Shown here: one piece after another, positions 45,373 through 56,897 of the stretch
Layout of the letters: the number at the start of each line of letters is the position of its first letter
Position numbering within the stretch: the stretch's first letter is position 1
Source of the DNA: Urophycis tenuis
Taxonomy: Eukaryota > Chordata > Actinopteri > Gadiformes > Phycidae
DNA: 64,000 nt
Assembly: GCA_036785325.1 (NCBI GenBank)
Contig: JAXIVH010000001.1
Coordinates: 13,714,622 to 13,778,621, forward strand
Reading direction: 5' to 3'
Notes under the pieces: model-generated
Databases searched by the model: none
The model's input: only the letters and a program-made list of their open reading frames with translations
What the model was told of the DNA's origin: nothing
Program-made: the position numbers and the translations under genes

Positions 45373-45565
45373 TGTGGTGATATCGGTAGTTCCATTTCTT
45401 ACCACAAGGTGTCAGTACCGGTTCTTTTACTATGAGTGATTACTGTCATATAGATCAGATTTAGTACTGAGATCATACAGTGAAGTCGCATGTAAGATGC
45501 TCCGTTATTTACAATAAATGACAAGTGCTAAACACGGATTCTTTATTGAAATGAAGAACAAAACA
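45373..45565 (+). repeat. 5' LTR of gypsy 2
   Basis: 193 bp, TGTGGTGATATC...AACAAAACA, with AATAAA at 45521-45526. Confidence 0.9.
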
Positions 45566-45590
45566 TGGTACCAGGAGTGAACAACGTAAA

Positions 45591-48500
45591 GTGAGTGAGT
45601 TTCGGTTTTGGAAAGTGGACTGTAACCAAGATAATTCGACGATGGAGTTGAGAGAGTTGATGAAACCACCGGCACACCTGAAGTTAACGGGGAACGTCGA
45701 CAGCAATTGGCGCACTTTTCAGCAGCAGTTTCGGCTCTACATCGAGGCATTGGGGCTGGACAACAAACCGGATGCAAGAAAGGTAGCGTTATTACTCACT
45801 ATAGCTGGGCCACAAGCCATCGAAGTGTACAATACCTTCGTATATGGAGAGGAGGAAGACCAAACCAAGTTTGATACTGTGCTAGCCAAATTCGAAGCTC
45901 ATTGCTCTCCTAAGAAAAACGAGACATACGAGAGATATGTATTCCGTTCAAGGCTACAACAGCCAGGAGAAAGTTTTGACAACTTCGTCACGGACCTGAA
46001 AATAAAAGCACAGTCATGTAACTTTGGCACTCTCAAGGATTCCATGATAAGGGATCAAATTGTGTTTGGAATTGATGATAAGAAGGTTAGGGAAAGACTG
46101 CTAAGGGAGACTGAACTAAAGCTAGACGCAGCAGTGAAGATTGCCCAAGCTAGCGAGCTTAGCAAAAAGCATGTGCGATCGTTCAGTGAAGCAGCACCTA
46201 GCAATGCAAACCTGCGAGAAACGGCAGAGGTTGGCGCCATATCGAAGCACAACTATGTACGTCACGGAAATTCTAGCGGGCAGAAAACAGGACAGTTTCA
46301 GTGCAAACGGTGCGGCACACAGCATAAGCCCAGAGAATGCCCTGCTTTCGGCAAGCAATGCAGCAATTGCCAGGGCAAGAATCACTTCGCCAAACAGTGT
46401 TTTTCAAAACGAAAAGACAAACAGAGAGGAAGATCTGTGAATGTCGTGGAAGACACAGAATTAGGTGAAACATTCTTTATTGACATGGTGAACTGTGAAG
46501 ATGAACCAAAAGCACAGATAAATGCAGTTAAATCAGACAAATGGATAGCACCACTGCAAATTAATGGGACTGTAGTTACACTGAAGCTAGATACAGGTGC
46601 TAAAGCAAACTTGATCAGCCTGTCAGATGTGAAGGCAATGAGAGAAAAACCAAAAATACAGAAGAAAACACTCGCACTAAAAGACTACAATGGACAGAGC
46701 ATTGAGTGTTTAGGCACATGTAAGCTGAAAGTCATAGTCAAGGATAAAGTGCATCACCTTCTCTTCTCAGTTGTTCCTGAAGGACTCGATTCACTGCTAG
46801 GAGACAAAGCGTGTGAAAACCTGGAGCTCGTGAAAAGAGTGTACCGGATCAACTCCAGCATGACTGACTCACCTGACTCTGCTGACACGATCGTGCAGAA
46901 CTTCTCCGACGTGTTCAGAGGTTTCGGTACGCTACCATGCACATACAAAATTCAGCTGAAAGACAACGCACAGCCAGTTGTTCATGCCGCAAGAAGAGTT
47001 CCACTGGCACTCAGAGACAGCTTGAAAAAAGAGCTGGAGCGGATGACGGCGCTTGGAGTGATAAAGAAGATCGAAGAACCGACGGAGTGGGTCAACTCCA
47101 TGGTCTGCGTAAAGAAAAAAGTGGAGAGCTGAGGATATGCATGGATCCAAAAGACCTCAACGAAAGCATCAAGCGTGAACACTACCAAATACCCAAGCGG
47201 GAGGAGATCACCAGTGAGATGGCAGGAGCCAGATACTTTTCCAAACTTGATGCGTCACAAGGTTTTTGGCAATTGAGGCTGGATGAGAGTAGCACCAAGA
47301 TGTGTACGTTCAATACACCCTTTGGACGATACTGTTTTCAGAGGCTGCCCTTTGGAATCATATCCGCCTCTGAAATCTTTCATAGGGCAATGGAGCACAT
47401 CATCGAAGGCCTGGATGGAGTAAGAGCCTATGTAGATGACATAATTATATGGGGGTCCACAATCCAGCAGCACAATCAGAGACTGACCAATGTGCTAGAG
47501 CGAATACAAAAAAATGGATTAAAGCTCAACAAAAACAAATGCCAGTTTGCTGCTCAAGAGATCGTGTTCCTCGGAGACAAGCTCTCAGCTCAGGGCATAC
47601 AGCCAGATGAAGAAAAGATAAACGCCATACTGAAAATGCCAAGACCCACAGACAAACCAGGAGTCCTACGCGTCATGGGAATGGTAAACTTCATTGGGAA
47701 ATTCATACCCAATCTCTCAGTGAAAACAACTTACCTGCGTGAGCTCCTCCACAAAGAAAACAACTTCAACTGGACAGCCAACCATGAGCGCGAGTGGCAA
47801 ACGCTCAAAAATGCCCTCACTGCCACACCCGTGCTGACATTCTTCGACCCAACCAAAAGAATCAAGGTGTCTACAGATGCTTCGAGAGATGGAATCGGTG
47901 CAGTACTACTACAAGCCGAAGGCGAGCACTGGAAACCTGTAGCATATGCGTCTAGGTCAATGACAGAGACTGAGTGCAGATATGCACAAATTGAGAAAGA
48001 ATTTCTCGGATTAGTGTTTGGCCTTGAAAAGTTTCACAGCTACGTATACGGCCTACCCACCTTCAGAGTTGAGACTGACCATCGTCCACTCGTTGCAATA
48101 ATGAAAAAGAACCTGAATGAAATGTCACCGCGGATACAGCGCATGATGATGAAGATGCAGAGGTATGACATTGAACTCATCTACACACCAGGCAAACACC
48201 TCATTCTCGCCGACGCACTGTCTAGAGCTACTGTCAAGGGTTGTGCGAGCACGACTGAAGAAGATGTCCAGGTGCACGTCAACACGGTGTCCGCAGCGCT
48301 TCCTGTGTCCGACGCCAAGACCCGGCAGATCATCGACGAGACGGCGAAAGATCCAGAGCTGCAGCGCGTGATGGAGAACATGCGGAAGGGATGGGCTGCA
48401 GGATCCTGTCCACAGTTCTTCGACGTCAGAGGTGAGCTGAGTGTAGTGAATGGACTTTTGCTAAAACAAAACAGAATAGTCATTCCACGCACACTTAGAC

Positions 48501-49588
48501 AAGAAATACTGCAGAGAATACATGAAGGACACTTAGGTGTTGAAAAATGTAAAAGAAGGGCAAGAGACACAGTATATTGGCCAGGACTTAACAAAGACAT
48601 TAACAACATGGCAGGCAAATGCGAGACATGCCTCAAATACAGAAACAAACAAACAAAAGAGCCAATGACTGTAGCTGATGTGACAACAACACCTTGGCAC
48701 AAAGTAGGAATGGACTTGTTCCACCTGAAAGGAAAGGACTACTTAGTAGTAATTGACTATTTCTCAAATTACCCTGAGATGGCATTACTCTCAAGTACAA
48801 CATCCAACTGTGTCATTACACATGCCAAGTCCATCTTCGCCAGACATGGCATTCCGCATACAGTAATGAGTGACAATGGACCATGCTTCAATAGCAAAGA
48901 GTGGCAAGACTTCTCAAAGGTCTATGATTTCAAGCATGTCACATCTAGCCCACTGTATGCACAGTCCAATGGCAAAGCGGAGAAAGGCGTTCACATCCTG
49001 AAGCAGCTATTGAAAAAGGCTGCAGACAGTGCTTCCGATCCTTACCTGGCTCTACTGAGCTACAGAGCATCACCTCTGGAATGCGGACTGTCACCTGCTG
49101 AGCTGCTGATGAATAGAAAGCTCAGAACAACGCTTCCAAGCTGTGCAAAGCAAAAGAAACGCCCAAAGCTGGAACGAAAGCTGAAACATCAGAAAATGAA
49201 ACAAAAGACTTTCTATGACAGAACAGCAAAGCCGCTTCCACCACTGTCCAGGGACGACGCAGTCAGGATTGAAAGTCCTGAAGGATGGACGACGAAAGCC
49301 ACTGTTCTTCAAGAGGTCGCCCCACAGTCCTACACTGTGAAAACACCAGAAGGACAGATCATCAGGCGAAACCGGCGCAGTCTCCTGAAAACACCAGCGA
49401 CACCAAAGACTGTTCCAGACCAAGAGCTCAGTCAAACCCAAGTTGAGTCTGAGTCAATCTCTACACATAATGCACACTGCAACACAGACACACACACTGA
49501 TAATCTAACCAATACTTCTCTTCCAGGTGAAATGCTGATAAGAAGATCCGCAAGAAATATCAAGAAACCTGAGAGACTTGACCTGTAA
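45591..49588 (+). pseudogene. gag-pro-pol of gypsy 2, one frameshift
   Basis: Frame 45591-47132 carries a capsid-like region, two zinc knuckles (CKRCGTQHKPREC; CSNCQGKNHFAKQC, about 46300-46400), the protease (LKLDTGAKANLIS, about 46582) and the start of RT. It ends just after an A-run at about 47114-47119. The -1 frame goes on to 49588 with RT (RAYVDDIIIWG, about 47428), RNase H (STDASRDGIGAVL; ETDHRPL), the integrase zinc finger (HEGHLG...CETC, about 48520-48635) and the integrase core (GMDLFHL, MSDNGPCF, GKAEKG). The upstream end of the -1 frame also covers non-coding reading. Apart from the frameshift the reading is open. Confidence 0.88.
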
Positions 49589-49879
49589 AAAAAAAAAAAA
49601 AAAGGAAATGAGTTAATGATACTTACCTTACAGGGAAAAAGGACAAGAAAAAAAAAGTTGATGAGTTAATGTGTTGTGTTATGGCATTAATGTTTAAGTT
49701 TAGTTACAGTAAGTAATTTGCCATTGTGTCTTACAGTAACTACCAAGAATGAGTTATGATGTTTGTTGCTACTACTTATAATGAGATAAGTTGTCCATGC
49801 AGTTTAATTGAAAAGTCGTCTAAGGTAAATACTGACACTTGTGATGTGTTTAGTTTTTCATGCTTCAGAGAAAGGGGGA

Positions 49880-50072
49880 TGTGGTGATATCGGTAGTTCC
49901 ATTTCTTACCACAAGGTATCAGTACCGGTTCTTTTACTATGAGTGATTACTGTCATATAGATCAGATTTAGTACTGAGATCATACAGTGAAGTCGCATGT
50001 AATATGCTCCGTTATTTACAATAAATGACAAGTGCTAAACACGGATTCTTTATTGAAATGAAGAACAAAACA
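49880..50072 (+). repeat. 3' LTR of gypsy 2
   Basis: 193 bp; differs from the 5' LTR at two positions by eye. Confidence 0.9.
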
Positions 50073-50189
50073 GAAGGGATTCTGGATAAACAGGGTGAGC
50101 TGCTGTCCAAGAGGGAAGCTCTCAAATCGTTGGCTGAAGTTTTGACTCAGTCAATCAACAAAGTCCACAAAAGCAGATGTGGTAGGGCG

Positions 50190-50376
50190 AGCCCCGTTAA
50201 TTTGTAGCTCCACCCATACCATTCCCGTGTCTCAGATCTCAGCACATTTAAACGTGCAGGTGTGGAGCATTACCTGATCTGCAACACACAGTGCGAAATC
50301 CGTTTGGCATGCTGGCCTGTTTCTGTAGGTATAAGTCTGTTCTTTTAGACAATTTCCCTCAGGGATCAATAAAGTA

Positions 50377-50407
<31 letters not shown>

Positions 50408-51190
50408 TCCCGTGCTGGACTGTGAAAGTCATCCGAGACCGAATAGGGTTTGTCGCCAGAACAATCCGCTCCTAGCTTTTATCTTGGACCGGTGAGTAGT
50501 TCGTAAGGAGCCTATTGAATATCGGGAGTAGCAGGCATGGGCTAATGGGTTTAATGTTCTCTGCTGTGACCTACGGTGAAGGCGTGTGGGCTGCTCTGCT
50601 TTACTCCTAGTATTGGTATAGAAATACCGCATCACAGGTATGTTGCCGCGACTAGTAGGTAGGTTTATCATATATTAATCACTGTCGATTAATCATGATC
50701 TCTATTTACAGAGGCTTGTTGGCTGCTGCTTTGCTACGCTTGTTTCCTGCTGCTACACTTTGCTGCTACCTACCGTGTTGCCTTCTTGCTGGGCATTTGC
50801 TGTCTGCCGCTACGCCGCTTCATTTGCGAATGCTCACCCGTTACGCTTGCTTCACTGCTACGCTTGCTACACGGCCTGATTGCCGCTTGGTGTTTGACCC
50901 GACAGAACTAGCTCCAACTAGCACGTCGGTGGTAAGCTAGGCTACGACACCGGGGCATAGGCTACTTGTGGGTTGTGTGGTGTGTATCCTGTCTCTGGTT
51001 GTGGTACGTAGTTTCTTTGTGTCTGGTTTATTGTTTTTTTGTGATGTGTCTGCCTGTGGTTTGAATGCGATTAATTGTTTTGCTTTTAAAATCATACACC
51101 TGCTAGTTTTAGTTTGTTTATTTATTCTTGTGTCTGCCTCGGAGTGAAGACTACTACGGTCTTGCTGAGTTTTCCCACCGTTCTCCCAGT
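50190..51190 (+). other. Insert inside the hAT: LINE-type tail, (TCTG)n and unclassified DNA
   Basis: 50330-50366 is a LINE/SINE 3' tail (TTTCCCTCAGGGATCAATAAAG) followed by a (TCTG)n run to 50406. The rest, up to the MITE pair, is unclassified and has no convincing frame. Together with 52277-52540, which has an AATAAA at 52503, it may be one LTR-like insertion; I found no TSD. Confidence 0.4.
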
Positions 51191-51194
51191 ATTA

Positions 51195-51732
51195 TGGTGC
51201 ATTTTATTATAACCGTCGAACCATCTCGGATCTCGGTGGTGACGTCACTTCGGAGGTCCGAGATGGTTCAGCGTTTTATTATTGTTCCGAGCAAAGTTCG
51301 TTGGAGAAAAACATGGACGCCACCCGGAAAGCTATTGTCGCGGTAGTCGCATGTCGCATGAGCTTCACCTACACAACCTTGAGGAAGAATTCCAGGAACA
51401 GTACACTAGACGCAGAATGTATGTTCATATTTCAGTATATTTAGTGAAGTGAAAGCGTTGGAGTCGCTTGATAGTAGACCATTTTGGCATGCTAGCTAGA
51501 TAGCATTACTATCCGTCTCCATAGAAATGGACGCCACATAACAGGTGACACTGGGCGCAGCCATCGTAAATTCTGTCTCGGAAGTCGGAACCCTTGCTCG
51601 GTCTCCTGTGAGTTCAACCGAGCAGGCAAGTTCTCCGTCCGAGTAAAAGGGGCGTGTCCATGCGTCTCGCTGGGCAATGTCCTCGGACGTCCGAGATCCG
51701 AGATGGTTCGACGGTTATAATAAAACGCACCA
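51195..51732. mobile_element. Harbinger-type MITE, tandem copy 1
   Basis: 538 bp with long terminal inverted repeats (TGGTGCATTTTATTATAACC... and its complement), preceded by TTA (51192-51194) and followed by TTA (51733-51735). A 3-bp TTA TSD is typical of PIF/Harbinger. Sub-terminal inverted words GAACCATCTCGG/CCGAGATGGTTC and a TGACGTCA lie near the left end. Frames inside are not transposase. Confidence 0.8.
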
Positions 51733-51735
51733 TTA

Positions 51736-52273
51736 TGGTGCGTTTTATTATAACCGTCGAACCATCTCGGATCTCGGTGGTGACGTCACTTCGGAGGTCC
51801 GAGATGGTTCAGCGTTTTATTATTGTTCCGAGCAAAGTTCGTTGGAGAAAAACATGGACGCCACCCGGAAAGCTATTGTCGCGGTAGTCGCATGTCGCAT
51901 GAGCTTCACCTTCACAACCTTGAGGAAGAATTCCAGGAACAGTACACTAGACGCAGAATGTATGTTCATATTTCAGTATTTTTAGTGAAGTGAAAGCGTT
52001 GGAGTCGCTTGATAGTAGACCATTTTGGCATGCTAGCTAGATAGCATTACTATCCGTCTCCATAGAAACGGACGCCACATAACAGGTAACACCGGGCGCA
52101 GCCATCGTAAATTCTGTCTCGGAAGTCGGAACCCTTGCTCGGTCTCCTGTGAGTTCAACCGAGCAGGCAAGTTCTCCGTCCGAGTAAAAGGGGCGTGTCC
52201 ATGCGTGTCGCTAGGCAATGTCCTCGGACGTCCGAGATCCGAGATGGTTCGACGGTTATAATAAAACGCACCA
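51736..52273. mobile_element. Harbinger-type MITE, tandem copy 2
   Basis: A second 538-bp copy in the same orientation, differing from copy 1 at about eight positions by eye. It shares the central TTA (51733-51735) and is followed by TTA (52274-52276). Confidence 0.8.
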
Positions 52274-54546
52274 TTAGTGTGCTGTGTGGTTTTATACCCA
52301 AGGTTTGAGTTTGTGTTGATTTGATTTAGGGTAAAACCCCTGGTTTTCTTTATGGTTTGATTTTTGGGTTTAACCTTCTCATTTGTTTGTTTCTTTCCTT
52401 TGGTGATTATTCAGCAGGCTGTAGCTGCTTCGCCCCTCAGACGCTTTACTAGCATCAGTGTGTGTGTTTAATGTTGTCCTGTCTTCTATACTTTTGATTT
52501 ACAATAAACTATACAGTTGGGAAATCACATCTGTTTTGTCATTTAATTGACTGGCCTGTGGGTTCTATAACTACTTAATATTGTGCCATGGCACCCCCCC
52601 TTGCACACAGACAGATCTCCCTGCCTCTGCACCTGCTGCTGCTGTACAGAAGGGAAGTGAGCAAAATCTCCCTGCAGGTCTTCTCTGAACACCTCCAGTT
52701 TCCTTTGAAAGGAGTTGACCGCTGTCATCAGGTCACATATGGTATTGTCCTTTCCCTGTAGCTTCAGATTCAGTTTATTTAGGTGAAAGGCAATGTCTAC
52801 TAAAAAAGCCACAATATCCATTTTCTCCTCATCCTCTAAAAAACGAGAAAACTGAGTTTCCTTGTTGCTCTTTAGCTGTGATAAGAAAGCTCCAATCTCC
52901 TCCCGGATGGCCCAAAAGCGCTCCAGCACCCTTACTTTGCTGAGCCATCTTACATTGTTGTGGAGGAGAAGGTCATCAGCTTCTGCCTCCACTTCACGGA
53001 GGTATTCTCTGAGGAGACGATGCTGGAGGGATGAGGATTCCCGGAGAAAGTTTATCATTCTCATCATAGTGTCCATCACCTCAAGAGGAGAAAAAGAAGA
53101 GATTGAGAGTCATATTTATTTGTAACCAGTGTCTGTATTAAAAGATTACAGCAACACAATTTACTCAAGTAAACGCACGCGCACGCACACACACACACAC
53201 ACACACACAATGAGGTGCATACTAATACTAAGAAAGTTGAAATATAGGCCTACCCCCTTAAAATCGAGGGCACACAGCACAGTCTGGTGAATGATGCAGT
53301 GATATGAGATGAGTTCGCCATGGTCCTCCTTCATCCTTGCCACGGCTCCTTTTTCCCGTCCCACCATGGTTGGGGCTCCGTCTGTGGTTATGGACACCAC
53401 TCGTTTCATGTCTATTCCCCTTTCTGTCAGCATCTTCTTAATGGCCTTGTAGATATCTTCACCTTTTGTGCTGGTCTTTAGTGGGGTCACACCTAACAGG
53501 TCCTCACAGAACACTTTCTTCTGTTTGTTGAAAAACCTGACATAAACTAATAGTTGTGCGTTATCAGTCACGTCTGTCGACTCATCCACAGCTAGACCTA
53601 CAGGTACGTCCTTGACTGCTTCATTCAGCTGTTCCAGCACGTCCTCGGTTAAAACCTCACATCTCCTTGTGGATGTTGTTGCTGACATGGGGATTTCTGC
53701 CACTTTTTGACACAGTTCTTGTTGTTGTTTACCGTCAGTCAAGGTTTTGACTATCTCGTGGGCACACTTTTTAACAACCGCAGTCAGTGAAGGGTTTTTT
53801 GTTTTGGCCCAAAACCCAGGCGACACGAAGGGAACATTCAAGTGCGCGCTGCTGGCCAGTAAAGGTGCTGGTCATGATGCGTTTGGATCGATCATACCAG
53901 GCTCTTAACTCAAGTAAACGCTGGTTCCTTAGACTGGATTTCAGAGGGTAATCTCTTTCGAAACTAGCCCGGTGTTTCTCGTAGTGCCGTTTGATGTGCT
54001 TTTCACGATAGCTACATGCTGGTCGCATAGGAGACACACAGGCTGTGTGCTCCGGGTGGGTAAAATGAACGCAAATAACTCCGTCCACTCTTCGTGAAAA
54101 ACCCTATTTTCATCATCTACCTTTCGAATTTTTGAAGCAGACATGATGTTCAGCTCTCATCTGCTTCTTCTCTTCTTCGTTATTTTGCTGACGTTAGCAA
54201 CAATCGTCTCTAGTCTTGCAGGTTCTGCTGCGGTGGGCGTGGCAGTTTTCAACCTCGCGAGTGCTCGGTAATCTTCGTGAATCACACCACAAGAGGTGTG
54301 ATTTGATTGGGCAGAGGAGCAAACAAAATGCAAGGGTATTGGCGAGATTGTAACTAAACAAGTGACGTTAAGCCTTGCCGAAATTGCATGCCCAGGTCCC
54401 AGCGAGCGCAAAAAAAAAAAAAAAAAAAAAAAAGTCCCCGCGAGCGTGCACTGAAGGCATCTTGACTTGGGCTCGGGTCCACATTCACCTCTTGTCCGGT
54501 CCGGTAGTGGACCGCGGTCTGCCTTGTGGGGACCGCGGCTCTACAG

Positions 54547-54774
54547 TGTATTGTCAGGTGTTCCTATTCAAACAATAAAAGTTGAAAACCACAGTTTGTG
54601 TTTTGGCTTGTTTTGCAAAATGGCATTGGAAACACCAGGGTATTGGCTCGGGATATGTAATAATAATACACATAGGACAAAGAACAGTGTTGGCAATTTA
54701 ACACTTCTCTTGACATCAACAAAGTCAACAAACAATACCAGAGTGTAAAGGGGGTACGAAATGAAATGAGGTGC
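54547..54774. other. Spacer between two hAT-type elements
   Basis: No exon or repeat recognised. Confidence 0.4.
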
Positions 54775-54782
54775 TGAGCATC

Positions 54783-56060
54783 CAGGGGCGGTTTCTCGTA
54801 TGTGCGACATGTGCGGTTGCACAGGGCGGCATCTTTGGGGGGGCGGCATCGGAGGCACGCCAATTTTTTTTTTTTTTTTTGGACGAGCGCCTATGCTGCT
54901 CAGACATCATGCCAGTGCATGATTTGATTGATAACATGGGCACCGATAGGTTTTCTAATGCCCATCTCATTGAGGGGAGTGTGTGCGCCCTCCGTTTGAT
55001 GCAGGTCCGCCCTACCGCTGTGCTGGTCTCACACACACAACCTGAAGGGGAAGGGGAAGGGGAAGGGGGAGAGGAGGGGGGCGCGCGATTCAGGCCTTCT
55101 CCCTTGCTGCAGCGGGCATCTAATGGCATCTAATAATGCAACAGGCTACCATAAGTTAATCACGCCAGTTATTACACACGTTTGGATTTGGGCATGCCTC
55201 AGACTCGTGGTGTGAGCGGTATCGGAGCGACACTGGAGCGGAACAGAGCGGCCGCTCCGGCGTCTAAATAAAAAACCGCTCCACGCTCCAGCAACATTCC
55301 ATCCGCTCCTCGCTCGCTCGCGCTCCGCTCCGCTCACTAGCTCTGGCCCGGACTCATTTCACCTAGTTAAATAGACTTCACTAGCAGCTCAATAATATGC
55401 CAACACAGGTGGGCTGTAGCGTTTAATAGAAGGGGAAATCCTCGCGGCTGGTTTGGCTCCCCAACGTCCTGTTTCCCCCCGTCGCCATGGCAAGGCGTCC
55501 TCGCGACCCCCCACTCCCCCCAGCTGCGCGCTTGACAGTTCACTAGTAGTATAAAGGCTCAGCACTGTGTTTTAGTCATTTTTGTATAAATGCTTTCTGA
55601 AAACTCCTCAACCCCATTTAGTATGACACATTGTGTCATCAACATTCATACCAGTACCAGCAGTTTGTAAGTAATTTGTCAGTAATTGATATGTCATAAA
55701 TTGGTTCTCAAAATTCACCAGATTGATGCATTTAAATGAAATCTACTGAGTTTTTTCTCCCGGGGGGGCATGCCCCCAGACCCCCCTAGAGGATTGCGAG
55801 CCTCCCACCATAGTCTACAAAAATCCTGTGGGAAACACTTATGTATGTCTTATTTTAACTTCAGTGTGACTATGTTATTATGGCATAATGTGCATATATT
55901 TATATATCTGTTTTATTTCCGTATGGTTCTGACAAGAGTTTTTACAATAAAATACATTATTGTACAATCCTAAACCTAAATGAACTGGTTTGACTTTTTG
56001 GGCGGGGGGTGCCGGGTGGGGGGTTCCCACAGGGCACCAAACAGGCTAGGACCGCCCCTG
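54783..56060. mobile_element. Non-autonomous hAT-type element
   Basis: 1278 bp with terminal inverted repeats starting CAGGGGCGGT, and the exact 8-bp TSD TGAGCATC (54775-54782 and 56061-56068). The interior is non-coding, with a poly-T run (54866-54881), an AAGGGG repeat (55046-55070) and a GAGCGG/CCGCTC-rich segment (55220-55340). Confidence 0.85.
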
Positions 56061-56844
56061 TGAGCATCAGCCTTTGAAAGAAGAGCAAGGGCTGCTGGTA
56101 GCATATGTTATGCTGCATTTTAAAAAAAAACAAGAAAAAAAACAAGCGCCCAGAGGAGCATCTGCCAAATCCTCACCACCAGTAAACACTCGTGAAGGAC
56201 CAATGAGACTTTAGTGTGCTAGGATGGGAGAAAGATGTTGCGTCGGGATGAGGTTGCTCTAACCCTCACCCTGACAGACTATGATACAACAATACAAAAT
56301 AACATGTTGTTCCCTATTCTTTTTGTGCATATTAAGTGAATAGGCCTATATCGTTATACAATTATGCAGTTACTCTAATAAAAGCGCTTATTCGTTACAC
56401 TAGGCTATATAAATTAATGTTTCCTGGCATGTGCAATAATCAATAATGCTTATATCGACTCTAAGCTTCCTCGTGTGTTTTCGTAATGTATATTCATGTA
56501 ATAATTGATATTGAATAAATACTTTTCATAATTATTTATAATATTCACAATTATTGTTCATAATAATGAAACACGCACATTGATGTATGGGTTGCACGAG
56601 GACCCAGGTTTGTGTGGTTCTGTCTCGTCCTGCAACCTGAAGGTGCAGTTGCTTTTATTTAACAGTAGTTCTTGTAATAGTACTTATCTCCCCCCACCGC
56701 AAGGCTACACGTACAGTCTTTTTCATTTAATCTATTCAGAGTAGGCTATATGGGGCGACACAAAGTAGGCTACAACTTTAAGGCTACTTAAAGTTCAACA
56801 AAAACACCAGGAAAAGTAGGGCCACTAAATTGTAATAACATATA

Positions 56845-56845
<1 letters not shown>

Positions 56846-56895
<50 letters not shown>
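56846..56895. repeat. (TG)n microsatellite in copy B
   Basis: Shorter counterpart of 11622-11711. Confidence 0.95.

Positions 56896-56897
<2 letters not shown>

Larger units (their letters stand above)
45373..50072 (+). mobile_element. Ty3/gypsy LTR retrotransposon 2, inserted in the hAT
   Basis: 4700 bp, TSD GAAGG (45368-45372 and 50073-50077), two 193-bp LTRs that differ at two positions, a TGGTACCAGG primer-binding-site candidate at 45566 and a polypurine tract just before 49880. Very short LTRs and a single gag-pro-pol reading order set it apart from gypsy 1. Confidence 0.9.
44957..54144 (-). pseudogene. hAT transposase, fragmented (BED-finger type)
   Basis: From the right: MSASKIRKVDDENRVF and a BED-like finger with VCLLC and HIKRHYEKH in two frames (shift near 54010); then in a third frame from about 53835 a catalytic-core-like region with GLAVDESTDVTDNAQL and TTDGAPTMVG; after a gap a helical NVRWLSK region (52544-53079); and after the inserts the C-terminal dimerisation segment (ALFKEQFGG-like start; STYSCEAAFSTMN; KHRNRLTNDHL) at 45292-44957. 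Such proteins cut and paste the element and are often annotated as ZBED or GTF2IRD2-like. At least two frameshifts and the insertions make it non-functional. Confidence 0.8.
44476..54538 (-). mobile_element. Decayed hAT DNA transposon split by later insertions
   Basis: Ends CAGGGGTCTTCACA and, inverted, CCGCGGTCCCCACA match at 10 of 14 positions. They are flanked by the exact 8-bp duplication CTCTACAG (44468-44475 and 54539-54546). Transposase pieces lie on the minus strand at 54144-53250, 53079-52544, 50190-50073 and 45367-44957. Between them sit gypsy 2 (45373-50072) and an insert-rich segment (about 50190-52540). Subtracting these leaves about 3 kb. Confidence 0.8.

Noticed and set aside
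47108..47135. Programmed -1 ribosomal frameshift in gypsy 2
   Set aside because: The zero-frame codons do not make a standard slippery heptamer, and the break lies within RT; a homopolymer length change is simpler.
51654..51985. Small frames inside the MITEs
   Set aside because: Short, without a transposase domain, and they run across TIRs and the MITE junction.
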